Source: Zizania palustris | Lineage: Eukaryota; Streptophyta; Magnoliopsida; Poales; Poaceae | Length of the DNA stretch: 64,000 bases | Reading direction: 5' to 3' | Assembly (NCBI GenBank): GCA_019279435.1 | Contig: JAAALK010000288.1 | Coordinates: 51,465,742-51,529,741 of the forward strand | Part shown: piece after piece, positions 52,768-63,600 of the stretch | How positions within the stretch are numbered: the first letter of the stretch is position 1 | Layout: the number at the start of each line of letters is the position of its first letter | Program-made: the position numbers and the translations under genes | The notes under the pieces: generated by a model | What the model saw: the letters and a program-made list of their open reading frames with translations, nothing else | The model's database searches: none | What the model was told of the DNA's origin: nothing

Positions 52768-52851
52768 GAGCATCTCCATTGTACTTTCTAAATGTGAATT
52801 GCTATTCAAATGGAGCTATATTTAATCAATTTATATACAATGGAGATGCTC
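52768..52851. mobile_element. Small MITE, 84 bp, TTA target-site duplication
   Basis: Perfect 16-bp terminal inverted repeats GAGCATCTCCATTGTA flanked by TTA on both sides (52765-52767 and 52852-52854). The 3-bp TTA duplication suggests a PIF/Harbinger (Tourist-like) MITE. It has no coding capacity. Confidence 0.7.
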
Positions 52852-53036
52852 TTAAATTTGTGGATAGTTATCATTTGTAGAACCACTGTATACTACTTTG
52901 TTACACCTATTTTGGCATTGATTAATGGAAATGTACCATTCACCCAATATATATTAGTCTAATTTTGGGTGAAGTTTTCTATATCTAAGTTATGCCATGA
53001 GAAATATTGCGTACCACATTACCCCTTTTTTAGAAC

Positions 53037-54090
53037 AACTTTTAGAGGCCTATGATGCAAATAGTAATTGAGTTATCTCATGTATGTCATCAAGCCATGG
53101 GACACATCCATTCGTGTCAACAACTTCTTCTTTCTCGTGTCGCTGACAGGGAATGGATGTGCTCACGGTTCCATGGCAGCCATGAACATATTTGAAAAAC
53201 AACACAAAATATGCTGAGGCCTCAACAACACAAGAGAAAGAACAACACAATCTCCTAATTTGAGGATTAATATAGTAGCTTCAGAAGTAATAGCTGACTA
53301 CTATAGCCAAGAAGAGTTTTCATACATTTCTCACCTTTGACACTGTGATCAGTTTACTACTGCTATTACTTCTGAGGCTACTATACTAATCCTCAAGTTC
53401 ATTTGGCTGAAGACCAACATTAGATTCTGCAATTCCTTTTAGAGGCCTATGATGCAAATTTTTATTGAGTTATCTCATGTATGTCATCAAGCCATGGGAC
53501 ACATCCATTCCCATCAACAACTTCTTCTTTCTCGTGTTGCTGGCAAGGAATGGATGTGCACACGGTTCCATGGCAGCCATGAACATTTTGAAAAACAACA
53601 CAAAATATGTTGAGGCCTCAACAACACTAGAGAGAGAGAACAACACAATCTCCTAACTTGAGAATTAATATAGTGACTTTGGAGGTAATAGCTGACTACT
53701 GTAGCCAAGAAGAGTTTTCATACATTTCCCACCTTTTGACACAGTGATCAGTTTACTACTGCTATTACTTCTAAGGCTACTATACTAATCCTCAAGTTCA
53801 TTCGGTTGAAGACCAACATTAGATTCCGCAATTCCTTTTAGAGGCCTATGATGCAAATTGTTAATGAGTTATCTCATGTATGTCCTCAAGCCATGTGACA
53901 CGTCCATTCCCATCAACAGCTTCTTCTTTCTCGTGTTGCTGACAGGGAATGGATGTGCACATGGTTTCATGGCAGCCATGAACATTTTGAAAAACAACAC
54001 AAAATATGCTGAGGCCTCAACAACACTAGAGAGAGAACAACACAATCTCCTAACTTTAGGATTAGTATAGTGGTTTCAGAAGTAATATCC
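53037..54090. repeat. 398-bp tandem repeat, two and a half units
   Basis: Units begin near 53037, 53434 and 53833 at TTTTAGAGGCCTATGATGC; spacing 397-399 bp. Each full unit contains an inverted repeat with arms of about 35 bp (53260-53294 with 53362-53396; 53659-53694 with 53761-53796). The third unit stops after its left arm. Short ORFs repeated in each unit are not supported as genes. The repeat lies just upstream of the CACTA gene. Confidence 0.85.
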
Positions 54091-54176
54091 TCTTAACTAT
54101 GAAAATATGACAGCAGACCTTTTTTGCATAACCAAAATTCTGATACATTAGCCTCTTAACTATGAATAGTTTATCT

Positions 54177-55686
54177 ATGGCGGAAGAAGGACGTTCCATC
54201 GAGGAGCTCATCTACGAGTCTCCCACAAAAACAAATAAAGAGGGTTCATCTGAAGGATCCTCCGATAGCGAATCTTCGTACCACTCTCCAGAGAATGAAC
54301 ATCCAATGGATCCTAGGAAGAAGAGAACGAGAGAAGACGCTGATGAGGATTACATTCCTGAAGCTCAAGTGGAGGTAATTATTACGTTAATAACAAGTTA
54401 GAGTAGCTTCTAACCGAGGATTACATTACTGAAGCTCACATTGTCTATCATCGTAGGATCGTCCAAAGCGAGGAAGCAAGCATCGATTATTCCAAGTCGA
54501 GAAAAGAACAACTATTGTCCCAGCAGTTGAGTCAGCTGAGCGAACAGATGTTGAGCCCGCTGCCACAACATCCTCTGCAATTGCGAAGAGGAGAGGGAAA
54601 CGGGAGAAGAACAAGCTGCATACAGCTATTTATGAGGTTGAAGAAGTGCATGTTGATGGGGCTCCAAAGAAGCCAAAAGAAATCACAGCTAAGTGGTGTA
54701 ACGACTGTGGATGTCTCGCCAGGGAGCAATGTAAGATAGCTTGGAAAAATTGTGCGCTGAACCCGACACTAAACATGAACGATAGCAAGTACTGGACTGC
54801 AGGTAAGAAAAAATTTCAAAGGAAGATGTTCAATAAAGATGAAGACGCACTTAAGAAGAGGAAAAGGAATCGTGCCGCATTGTATATTGCGCGGTGCATG
54901 GATCAATGGAAGGATAGAGAAATGATAAGTTGGGCATATAACTTTAAGTAAGTATACCCACTATATCCACTTAATCACGTTTTATCGATTATGAAACTAA
55001 CATAATCATATATTACTTCTTTCGATAGTGATCATTGGATTGCACTTCTGATATACCCGAAGAGCCTAAGGGTTTATGTGCTCGACTCGCTCGACAAACA
55101 CAAAAAAGAATATCAAGATATATTAAATGTTATTCAGAGTGCATACAAATACTACGTGAAAAAGTTAGGTGGCCCACATGATCCACAGAGGCCGAAAGAT
55201 ATGCTTATCAGAACCAACTATTCGGTAATATTATATTTTTAAATTTCTTAATTCAATTGATAAAGCCAAACTATATATCGTTCTAACTTTGTCTATTTTG
55301 AAGTGTCACAAACAATCTCTTGGTTCGGTGCATTGCGGCTATTATACTTGTGATTTCATGAGCAATAACTTAGGAATGTTTGCACGGACAGTATCTGATG
55401 ATACTAAAGAAGTAAGTTGATTTCTTGTGTGTTAATCTAATATAACTTGCAGCGTATGTACTTATATGTTACGTATGCAAGTGTCAGGTCCATCAACCGT
55501 TGCCAGAAGAGCCAACTCTCAGAATCACAAATGTACGAAATCGTATCAAGGATGTGCCGCTTCACGATGCATGATATTCTTCATGATCTTGGAGTATTGT
55601 TCGATCCTGAGAGTGAAGTGGCCAAGCATCCAACTTTGTATAATTGGGCCGGAAGAATGGAAAGGCAAAAAACAACAAATCGATAA
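54177..55686 (+). CDS. CACTA-associated protein with Ulp1-like (C48) protease domain
   Basis: I place exons at 54177-54374, 54457-54947, 55029-55224, 55314-55411 and about 55454-55686, each with GT..AG borders, open frame and matching phases where checked. The N-terminal 230 residues are charged (KKRTREDADEDY, KRRGKREKNK). Then comes a Cys-rich patch (WCNDCGCLAREQCKIAWKNC). The C-terminal domain has DHWIALLIYP, YVLDSL and QSLGSVHCGYYTCDFM, giving the His-Asp-Cys triad of Ulp1/SENP cysteine peptidases. Such domains are known in CACTA and Mutator-like transposons. The start is chosen at MAEEGRS; an upstream in-frame ATG exists at 54162. No stop was found inside the exons. The role in the element is unknown. 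Confidence 0.68.
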
Positions 55687-55837
55687 GAATTTTGAAGCTG
55701 AGAAGAAAAAAAGATGTGCAAGATATGAGTTGGCCTTCCAAGAAAACGTAAACCGCATGAGCATGTATTTGTGAAACAATGGTTAATTTTGAAATTTTTG
55801 ATAGATGTAAACTTTTAAACTTGATGTGTGATGAAAT

Positions 55838-56097
55838 GTAAACTTTGTAAATTTGTAAATTGATGAGATGTGTTGTTGTTTTGTTGATGTGTTGCTGTTG
55901 TGGATGTGTATGTGGATATGTGGATGTTTTGTTGCTGGGTATGTAGATGGATGTGTCAAGCATATAATGTAAACTTTGTAAATTTGTAAATTGATGAGAT
56001 GGATGGTTGTTGTGTTGATGTGTTGCTGTTGTGCATGTGTATGTGGATATGTTGATTTTTTGCTGCTGTGTATGTGGATGGCTGTGTGAAGCATATA
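55838..56097. repeat. 130-bp tandem duplication in the CACTA 3' region
   Basis: Two copies starting TGTAAACTTTGTAAATTTG at 55838 and 55968, rich in GTTGTTGTG and GGATGTGTATG words. Non-coding. Confidence 0.8.
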
Positions 56098-56159
56098 ATT
56101 TCTGTGTTTTGGTTTGTGGGACTGTGAATTAAGGTTCACAACATTCTGTGTAATGGATT

Positions 56160-56342
56160 ATACATAGTAGTGGCAGGCAGATGAGATCAGCGTGCCCGTT
56201 ACTGCTATGGACACAGTGGTGGTGGGCACTTTGCCTGCCACTACTAACCAGGGATAGCAGTGGCGTTAGAGCATTGGCGGACTGGATGCTCGCCACTACA
56301 GGTCGTTTTTGCCCGCCGCTACAGTATCGTTTTGTAGTAGTG
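56160..56342. repeat. CACTA subterminal repeats and right terminal repeat
   Basis: Repeated GTGGCGGGC/GCCACTAC-like words in both orientations precede the terminal TTTTGTAGTAGTG (56330-56342). Such subterminal arrays are the usual binding sites for CACTA transposition proteins. Confidence 0.7.
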
Positions 56343-56345
56343 TCC

Positions 56346-58138
56346 TTGAGAAAGAGTTTCTCTCAAAAGGAGTTGGAGGGAGGGCTGTGCATCTTGAAGA
56401 GGTTTGAGAGACACTAGAAAGTGTTCCAGATCCTACTAAGCCAGAGCAGGAGAAACAACGTGTTGCAGACCCTGTTATGGATGCGCTAACTCCATTGAGG
56501 TCTGGGAGAGTAGTCCATGCACTAGAGAGGTACATATTCTCAACCACTAGTCATCATGAAGTGTTGTTGTTGGACAACGACGAGCCCAAGACCTATCCGA
56601 AAGCATTGATGGGACCAGACTCAGAAAAATGGCTATGAGCCATTGGATCCGAGTTGGAGTCCATGCGAGTTAACCAAGTTTGGAACTTGGTTGATCCACC
56701 CGATGGTGTAAAAACTATTGAGTGTAAATGGATATTCACGAAAAAGATAGATATTGATGGAAATGTTTACATATATAAGGCACGACTGGTGGCGAAAGTT
56801 TTCAGACAGATTCAAGGTGTTGATTATAATGAAACATTTTCGCCTGTCGCTATGCTTAAGTCTATTCGGATAATCCTAGCAGTTGCCGCATTTTATGATT
56901 ATGAAATATGGCAAATGGATGTCAAGATGACTTTCCTAAATGGAAACCTAAGTGAGGATGTGTACATGACACAGCCTGAAGGTCTTGACAGTCCGAGGAA
57001 TGCTTGGAAAGTTTGTAATTTGCTAAAGTCCATTTATGGATTGAAGCAAGCTTCTTGGAGTTGGAATCTTTGTTTTGATGAGTTTTCAAAGGTTTTGGCT
57101 ATATCAAGAATGAATAAGAACCTTGTGTTTACAAGAAGGCTAGTGAGAGCTCACTTGTGTTTTTGGTCCTATATGTGGATGACATATTGTTGATCGGAAA
57201 TGACATTCCTTTGTTAAATGATGTCAAGACTTCACTAAAAAATAGTTTTTCGATGAAAGATCTTGGAGAGGCAGCATACATTTTGGGCATAAAGATCTAT
57301 AGAGATAGATCAAAACGGTTCATTGGATTAAGCCAAAGTATGTACATTGACAAGGTTTTGAAGAATTCTAAGAAAGGTTTTCTGCCAATGTCACATGGTA
57401 TTTCTCTTAGTAAGACTCAGTGTATTGTGACACAAGATGATCTAGAGAAGATGAGTGCAATCTCGTATGCTTTCGCAATTAGATCCATCATGTATGTCAT
57501 GCTGTGTACACGCCCAGATGTGTCATATGCTCTAAGTTTTACAAGCAGGTACCAATCGAACCTGGGTGAAAGTCACTGTTCTATAGTAAAGAGTATCCTT
57601 AAGTACTTGAGAAGGACTGACGAAATGTTCCTGGTTTACGGTGGTGAAGAGGAGCTCGTTGTAAGTGGTTACACGAATGCTAGCTTTTAGATCAATAAAG
57701 ATGATTCTCGATCGCAATCTGGCTTTGTGTTCTGCCTCAATGGAGGTGCAGTGAGTTGGAAGAGTTCCAAGCAAGAGACAGTCGCTGATTCTACAACAGA
57801 AGCTGAGTATATCGCTACTTCAGAAGTGGTGAAGGAGGTCGTTAGGATCAGGAAGTTTGTTTTTTAGTTGGGTATTATTCCTAGTGTGTCCAGTCTAGTG
57901 GACCTCTGTTGTGATAATAGTGGTGCCATTGCGCAAGCCAAGGAGCCTAGATCGCACCAGAAATCCAAGCATATACTTCAATGATATCACCTGATCCACG
58001 AGATCATTGAGAGAGGTGATGTGGAAATTTGCAAGGTGCACACGGATTTGAACATGGCAGATCCGTTGACGAAGCCTCTTCCACAGCCCAAGCTTGAGGC
58101 GCATATGAGCTCCATGGGTATTAGATACTTGCATGAGT
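56346..58138 (+). pseudogene. Copia-3 pol remnant: RT and RNase H
   Basis: Starts in the integrase-RT linker (LEKEFLSK). RT motifs are VNQVWNLVDPP, ECKWIF, QMDVKMTFLNG, IYGLKQAS.SWN and YVDDILL at 57172-57192. A frame change lies just before YVDD (near 57150). The long MKDLGEAAYILGIKIYRDRS block and RNase H (SGFVFCLNGGAVSWKSSKQ, STTEAEY, ADPLTKPL) follow. Stops include TGA at 56405 and 56636, TAG at 57688 and TGA at 57982. The protein resembles the Copia group with the YILGIKIYRDRS block, unlike Copia-1. Inactive. Confidence 0.9.
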
Positions 58139-59035
58139 GAGTCATGTGTTTGTGGAAGATGCTAGTAGAGTCTATGTTAATATATGAGGATAATTGTTAT
58201 CTTGTTCCTTTCATAAATATCATTTTCATTTAATTAATGAGTATGACTTGTTATGTGAAACTTTTTGCTTTATGACGATGTTGTTCAAAAGGGTTCCTAA
58301 TGTTGTCATCATGTGGGACAATGATAATACATGGATTAGCACATCCGACTGATTGATGATTGTGTTTCACAGATCATAGACATAGAGATGTCAAATCACT
58401 AATGTGGAAACATATTGGTGAACATGGTGTTGGACAGACCCACTTGAGATACTGTTGAGATTGTTATGTGCCAACAGTTGTCATCTCAAATGGTGTACCT
58501 GCAGAGTCCTTGGACATGAGATCGTCATTTGATTCCAGAATGCGTAGTGACACACTTAGATGCTTCCTAACATATTTCGTAATAGGGTAGTAATAAGGGT
58601 TGTTTTCAGGTTTGTTATGAAACATGTCTTGGGATGTGAGCGGTCAAGAAGGAATTTACCCCTCCTAATAATGGGAGAGTCGTCTCTAGGCCCCTTGAGG
58701 TATTGGATTGGTAAAGTGCATGGCCATGCCACTATGAATGCGATACTTGATCGAGTGAAAATGTCAAGTTAACCAACAAGGGTGGCACGTATCTCACCTT
58801 AAACTTGAATGATGGCGTGTGGTAAAGGGACTGGTGTTTTAGTATATCAAAGTTCATTAAAATTTGATTTTGTACGCTTTCGGTGGTCAATATGTGCTGC
58901 TAGGTACTGGTATTGATTAGTGAGTCGGAAACGGTTTCCGGTGAATAGCTGTCAGTGTATGAACCTATCGGGTCACAGACTTAAGGGGATGGATTAAAAA
59001 CAAGCAAAGAATTGGTTCTTGTGCAAGTGGGAGAT
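58139..59035 (+). other. Copia-3 3' non-coding region and polypurine tract
   Basis: About 0.9 kb without a supported gene, ending in the polypurine tract AAGTGGGAGAT next to the LTR start. Confidence 0.6.
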
Positions 59036-59951
59036 TGAAGGTTATGACCAAGAAAATTCAATGGATCAGAAGTTCTGATAGTGAGTATCGGAAGTTCCGG
59101 TTAATTTATGGTCTCGATATAGAGAGCAATTGATGATTCAAAAGTTCCGATATGGTATCAGAAGTTTCGATGAGCCACAAGTTCCAATTAGGAGTCGGGA
59201 AATTTTGTACTAATTGGAAGTTCCGATATGGTATAGGATGTTCCAAGGAGGGCAAAAACAGATTGGTTATGTTGCGTGTCGTACTGTATCCGGAGAGCAA
59301 AAATACCCTGTTGGAATTTATGATACAGGATCGAAAGTTCCGATGTGGGTAAACAGATTGGATCTATTACGGTTTTTAGATTTTAGGGATAGGCACGACC
59401 CAGGGGCCCTCAGCCCTATATAAGGAGAGAAAGAGGACGTCTTGGGCACAACAATAAGCCTAGATTAGACCTATCCACCCAAGAGTTCTCTCCTCCCCTT
59501 CTTGATATCAAACGTTGAGATCAATTATCCACATCTCTCACATGCGGTGCTAGCACGCCGCTGTGGGAGGTACTCCATCCCTGTACGTGTGGACCCCATG
59601 GAGGCATTGCTCCAATAGCGGCACTCGTGAACGTCTACATGCGAATGACTACATCATATTCATCGATTGGATCGGTGAAGGACGGCAGTGACAAAGCGAG
59701 GAGAGGCATGACGCGCTTCTACAACATCTTCTTCCACGGCACCTAGCACGTCTTGTTCTAGAATGTACCGATCTATGATCTCAAACGCGCAAGAGCCTAT
59801 GGCCATAGGGCGGAAATTTTGAATTTGCCGGCTAGCGTAGCTCCCCTATTCCCCAATAGTCACCTGCCGTAGTGTTGCCTGAAACGTGTTAATAGCGCCA
59901 TATACTTTCAGCTCTACTTTGTAAAGATCAGCAGAAATAGGTTCTACTACA
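59036..59951 (+). repeat. Copia-3 3' LTR
   Basis: Starts TGAAGGTTATG after the polypurine tract. U3 (59060-59350) holds five or more AAGTTCCGAT-like repeats. A TATATAA box is at 59417-59423 and R/U5 follows. The right end is placed at CTACTACA (59951) by the TG..CA rule only, so it is less certain. Confidence 0.6.
59417..59423 (+). promoter_or_regulatory. TATA box of the Copia-3 LTR
   Basis: TATATAAGGAG lies about 380 bp into the LTR, downstream of the AAGTTCCGAT repeats. Confidence 0.55.
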
Positions 59952-60420
59952 TTGTTTATTTTGACCTTCAAGTGATCATAGAGTGCTTCATATTCATTCC
60001 AATGCACCAGCGAAGCAGGATACTTTTTCTACAAAACATCAATATCCTCATCCTCAGAAGACATGATTTAGGAACACGAAATAGGGGAAAGAGAGAAATT
60101 TGGGGATATATGTTGAATGACTCTCAACTCACTCAACTGAAAGAAAACAATGTATCTTACTATTTCGGAGTGAATTATAATAACTTACCAACTTGTATGG
60201 GCAGAATGTGCACATATGTGATGAAGCGAATACCAAGGGTGAAAACTATCACATGACAAACCAGGGTATACAGTGGAGTATGGTTGGGATACCTAACAAG
60301 ACCAATGCACCAATCCTAGTGTTGACCGTATGACACACGACTTAATTGGAAACACACACGTTTAGATAAATGAGGCGATTGCAACTATGAGGACGAGATT
60401 AAAATTGGTGTCATAGTTCT
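59952..60420. other. Unassigned sequence
   Basis: About 470 bp between the presumed end of the Copia-3 LTR and the reversed Copia-4 LTR. A short plus-strand frame (59972-60256) has no recognisable motif. I see no gene here. Confidence 0.4.
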
Positions 60421-62195
60421 TGTAGGACCGAGAGTAGCCACTAGAGGGGGTGAATGGGCGCCTCAAAAATTTTTCGAATCGATGGGCTTCTCCCAACACC
60501 CAACGCACCTCAAAAGAAAACCAAGAACTCATGCCAAAAACACATATGAAGATAGTGTTATCACTCTATTGTCAAATATAATGTGATGCGATAGTCTAAG
60601 AGATCATAGGCACTAAAATTAATCTAGCCTAAAAACGACCGGTGTCCTAATAGAAAAGACACCACCAAAGTGCTTAAAGCCAGATTAAGATTGCTCACAA
60701 TGCAAATGTCATTTCCACAAAAATCTCATCAAATCACTGACAATCTATCAAGCATATGTTGAACATCCCAAAGATTACAGGCAATTCACATATATGTGTG
60801 AGCACAATATTTAACGCATTTAATCTATACAAAATAAATGCAGTAAATAAAAATGTGCTTGTAGTAATTAATTCTATTCGGAATATTCAGAAATAAAGAC
60901 AATAGTGCACGAGAATAGAGGAGTTACTGTTCAAAAGTTGTCTCCTGTTCACAAGCACCTTCTACAAAACACTTGGTGTGCGTTCGATAGAGACAACGTG
61001 CCAAGCAAAATGTGTGGACTGAGTTCCTGTCTTCACCACGCCATGCGCTGCTTCTTCTGCGGCAAGGTGCAGCCACGCACACGACCGCGTGTCATTGTGT
61101 GACACCATGACTTCCACACATCATGCTCAGTGCCAGCAGCTCCTCTCGCTGTGAAAAACCGAAGGCGGCCAGCAGCGGTTCTCCAAAGAGACCAACAAAA
61201 ACCGATCGTGTGCAGTCCATGTCAGATAAAACAGTGAAGAAATAGGAATCGGTCGTGGCTAACAGTAGTCGAATAACAGAGATGAACATGATTGTTGGGG
61301 GAGATAATCCCGATGGTAGTTGGGATCATGAAGAGCAGGTGTACAGTTGAAGGGAAGGCCTCGTCGGTCAAAGGCCTGGTGCCCCATCCCAAAGGTGTCG
61401 ACGAGCCCCGAGGCAGGGAGGCCCGAGGACCTCCCGAGGCTTCGAAGGTGACGAGAGGGACTCTCGAGCAGAGACCAAGCAAGAGGCCAGAGCTAAGCCC
61501 CCAGAGGATGCGAAGGGTCCAGAGCACGACAGAGGACCATGGGCCAGCCCGGTCAAGGTGGTCCGGGGGATAGGATCGCGATCGCCCGCGCAGTGTCAGG
61601 CGATCACTACGGCGCCCAGCATGGTCGATACGCTGTCAGGGCTACACTTTGTGTATGTACTATGTGGCTGCTACCCTTGTTTGTATTACAGGAATGTGTC
61701 AGGCAGTGTAACGGTTGAGGGATTTTGTAATTATTGGTCCCCTTCTAGCTGGTTTCCTCTGTAAATACTCCCGTTCCCCTATTGTAAAGGACACGCGATC
61801 CAAGAATACAACCCGAGCTCAACACTCCATTACTCTCATTCCTAAAACCTGTTGGTTCGATCCATTGCCCCAACAATGACTAAAGAAGGATTTCTTCTAG
61901 AAACTTGGTAAAGTAAAAAAGTGAACTCAGATTTCATTTGAAGTGAGTCGACGAAACCCTAGGGTATACATGTCCTTTTATAGGCTGCTCAAAAAATGGA
62001 AAAGACATAATTACCCCTAAGGTAAAATACATACTGACGAAAAAATAAAACTGAGGGCCCGACGGGAAAAATAGTAAAATCCTATCTTTGGATAGCTTGT
62101 CCTGACGTCGAGATTTCTTAGCAGCTACGACTTCTCTTCAGGACCATTGAATCTCCAATGGGACTTCTAGATTGTGGCGTCAGTTTTGCGCCAAT
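60421..62195 (-). repeat. Copia-4 LTR, reversed, split by a solo LTR and cut on the right
   Basis: The plus-strand edge TGTAGGACCGAGAG is the reverse of the Copia-1 terminus CGGTCCTACA, with GGTGAATGGGCGCC following. The LTR spans 60421-61292 and 61876-62195, separated by solo LTR E1. A minus-strand TATAAAAG is at 61975-61982. It stops at 62195 next to truncated Gypsy-E2. No primer-binding site is seen on its left, so it may be a solo LTR or fragment. Confidence 0.75.
61293..61875 (+). repeat. E1: solo LTR of the Gypsy-E family
   Basis: Starts TGTTGGGGGAG, ends CCCCAACA, 583 bp. Flanked by ATGAT (61288-61292) and ATGAC (61876-61880), a target-site duplication with one transition. Its right part matches the LTR of E2. 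The TATA position reads TGTAAATA here, where E2 has TATAAATA. Confidence 0.88.
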
Positions 62196-62317
62196 CTCCT
62201 CTATAAATACTCCCGTTCCCCTGTTGTAAAGGACACGTGATCCAAGAATACAACCCGAGCTCAACACTCCATTACTCTCATTCCTAAAACATGTTGGTTC
62301 AATCCGTTGCCCCAACA
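62196..62317 (+). repeat. E2 5' LTR remnant
   Basis: Similarity to E1 begins near CTCCTCTATAAATACTCCCG and runs to CCCCAACA. TATAAATA at 62202-62209. The upstream part of the LTR is absent and replaced directly by Copia-4 LTR sequence. Confidence 0.85.
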
Positions 62318-62318
62318 G

Positions 62319-62336
62319 TTGGAGCCGTCCGTCGGG
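62319..62336 (+). other. E2 primer-binding site
   Basis: TTGGAGCCGTCCGTCGGG, two changes from the Gypsy-B site, in keeping with an older copy. Confidence 0.7.
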
Positions 62337-62383
62337 ATCCTAGTCCGAAAAGCTAGCATCCTCTACATCCACTGCATAATAAT

Positions 62384-63600
62384 ATGTCGGGTCGGAAGAG
62401 CGCGAGCACGGCTCCCCTGCGGAGGTCATCCCACACCGGTGGGGTCAAGCCTGCCCCAGTCGTCGCTCCAGACCCTCCATCCATCGTTCCCGCCGAAGCG
62501 CCGACCATGGAACCAAGCCACGCTCTCGGGGGGATGCCGGAGGCTCGGGACCCTGCTGGTTATGCGGAGCCAACCTCTGTGAACCCCTCAGGGCTCTAGG
62601 AGGGGCCTTTCGGGCTACACCCCCCAGGCAGGCCCCCGGCGGTGGCCCTCCAGACTGATTATGTTCGCTCGCAAGACCCGGAGATTGCCTCTGGAGGTAG
62701 CGAGAGCCAGGTTGATTCCCTGGTAGCCGAGAATGAAAGATTGAAAGAGGAGCTGGCCCAATGGCGTCAGGAGGCATCGCTCCGCCGTCCTGAGCCTTCC
62801 AGGGCACTGGGGGCTACAGCCGTGACTTTAAGCGACGACGAATACCAAGGGGAGGACGAGAACACGTCATACGATGAAGAGTCTCCCTTGCACCCTGACC
62901 TGTAGAGGGTGCGGTTCGACTCCAAGTTTCGTGCCACAAACCTCCCTAAATACTCCGGGGATTCCGACCCTAGGGAGTTATCCCGCTCATACGCTCTAGC
63001 AATAGAAGCATGCGGGGGGAGCCATGACACCATGGCCAAGTGCTTCCCTCTAGTGCTCGAAGGAATTGCTCTCCAGTGGTTCTAGTCGCTACGGCCCGGA
63101 ACCATCAGGTCATGGGACCAGTTGAATAAGAAGTTTATTAACAATTTCCAGGGAACCTTCATGGCCTCGATGTCGACCGGGAGCCTCTTCCAGGTGAAGC
63201 AGCAGCCCGGAGAGACGTTGTGACAGTACTCCAAGCGCTTCGCGCATACCAAGGCTCAGATTAAGGAACTATCGGCCTCCTCAGTCATTGACACCGCCCG
63301 GGAGGGCATCACCAACCTGGGTCTCCTTGATAAGCTCCATCAGAAGCCGATATCTTCGGTAGCCCAGCTTATGACGTATTTTGAGGAGTACGCCCGGTCT
63401 GAAGAAGGCCAGCTGCATCGACAGGCGATGATCATTCCCGTTCGGGCTTCGAGCACCAAGATGTATGAGGCACCTCCCGATCCTGACCGAGGGGTCCGCC
63501 CCGTTATAGACCTTTGTCATTGGGATTCCCGGTGAAGTCGGAAGCACCTTCGGGGGGAAGTCCACAGTATTACCCCGAGTGGTCCAGCCAAGCACCCACA
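62384..63600 (+). pseudogene. gag: E2 Gag remnant
   Basis: Starts MSGRKSASTAPLRRS and keeps one frame for about 380 codons. Stops are TAG (62597), TAG (62903), TAG (63083), TGA (63221) and TGA (about 63534). Conserved blocks are SQVDSLVAENERLKEEL, CFPLVLEGIALQWF, MSTGSLFQVKQQPGETL and YFEEYARSEEG, a PF03732-like Gag. Compared with Gypsy-A and B, three of the stops replace Gln (62903), Trp (63083) and Arg (63221). Confidence 0.88.

Larger units (their letters stand above)
54162..56342 (+). mobile_element. CACTA element, right part
   Basis: The right terminus TTTTGTAGTAGTG (56330-56342) is the inverse of CACTACTACAAAA, a CACTA-type terminal repeat. The subterminal region has repeated GCCACTAC/GCCCGCCGCTACAG words. 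Inside is a multi-exon gene with a Ulp1-like protease domain. No left terminus and no transposase gene are found, so the left limit given is arbitrary. It abuts Copia-3 coding sequence; TCC (56343-56345) would be the 3-bp duplication. Confidence 0.75.
56346..59951 (+). mobile_element. Copia-3, right part
   Basis: Decayed pol (56346-58138), a non-coding 3' region, a polypurine tract AAGTGGGAGAT (59025-59035) and a 3' LTR (59036-59951). The left part was separated by the CACTA element or deleted. Confidence 0.78.

Noticed and set aside
52768..52851. The MITE as a microRNA precursor
   Set aside because: The short inverted ends, TTA duplication and AT-rich middle are explained by a transposon; no longer foldback is seen.
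53050..54070. Short ORFs repeated in each 398-bp unit as a small protein family
   Set aside because: Frames differ in length and ends between units, changes are not codon-biased, and no start context is shared.
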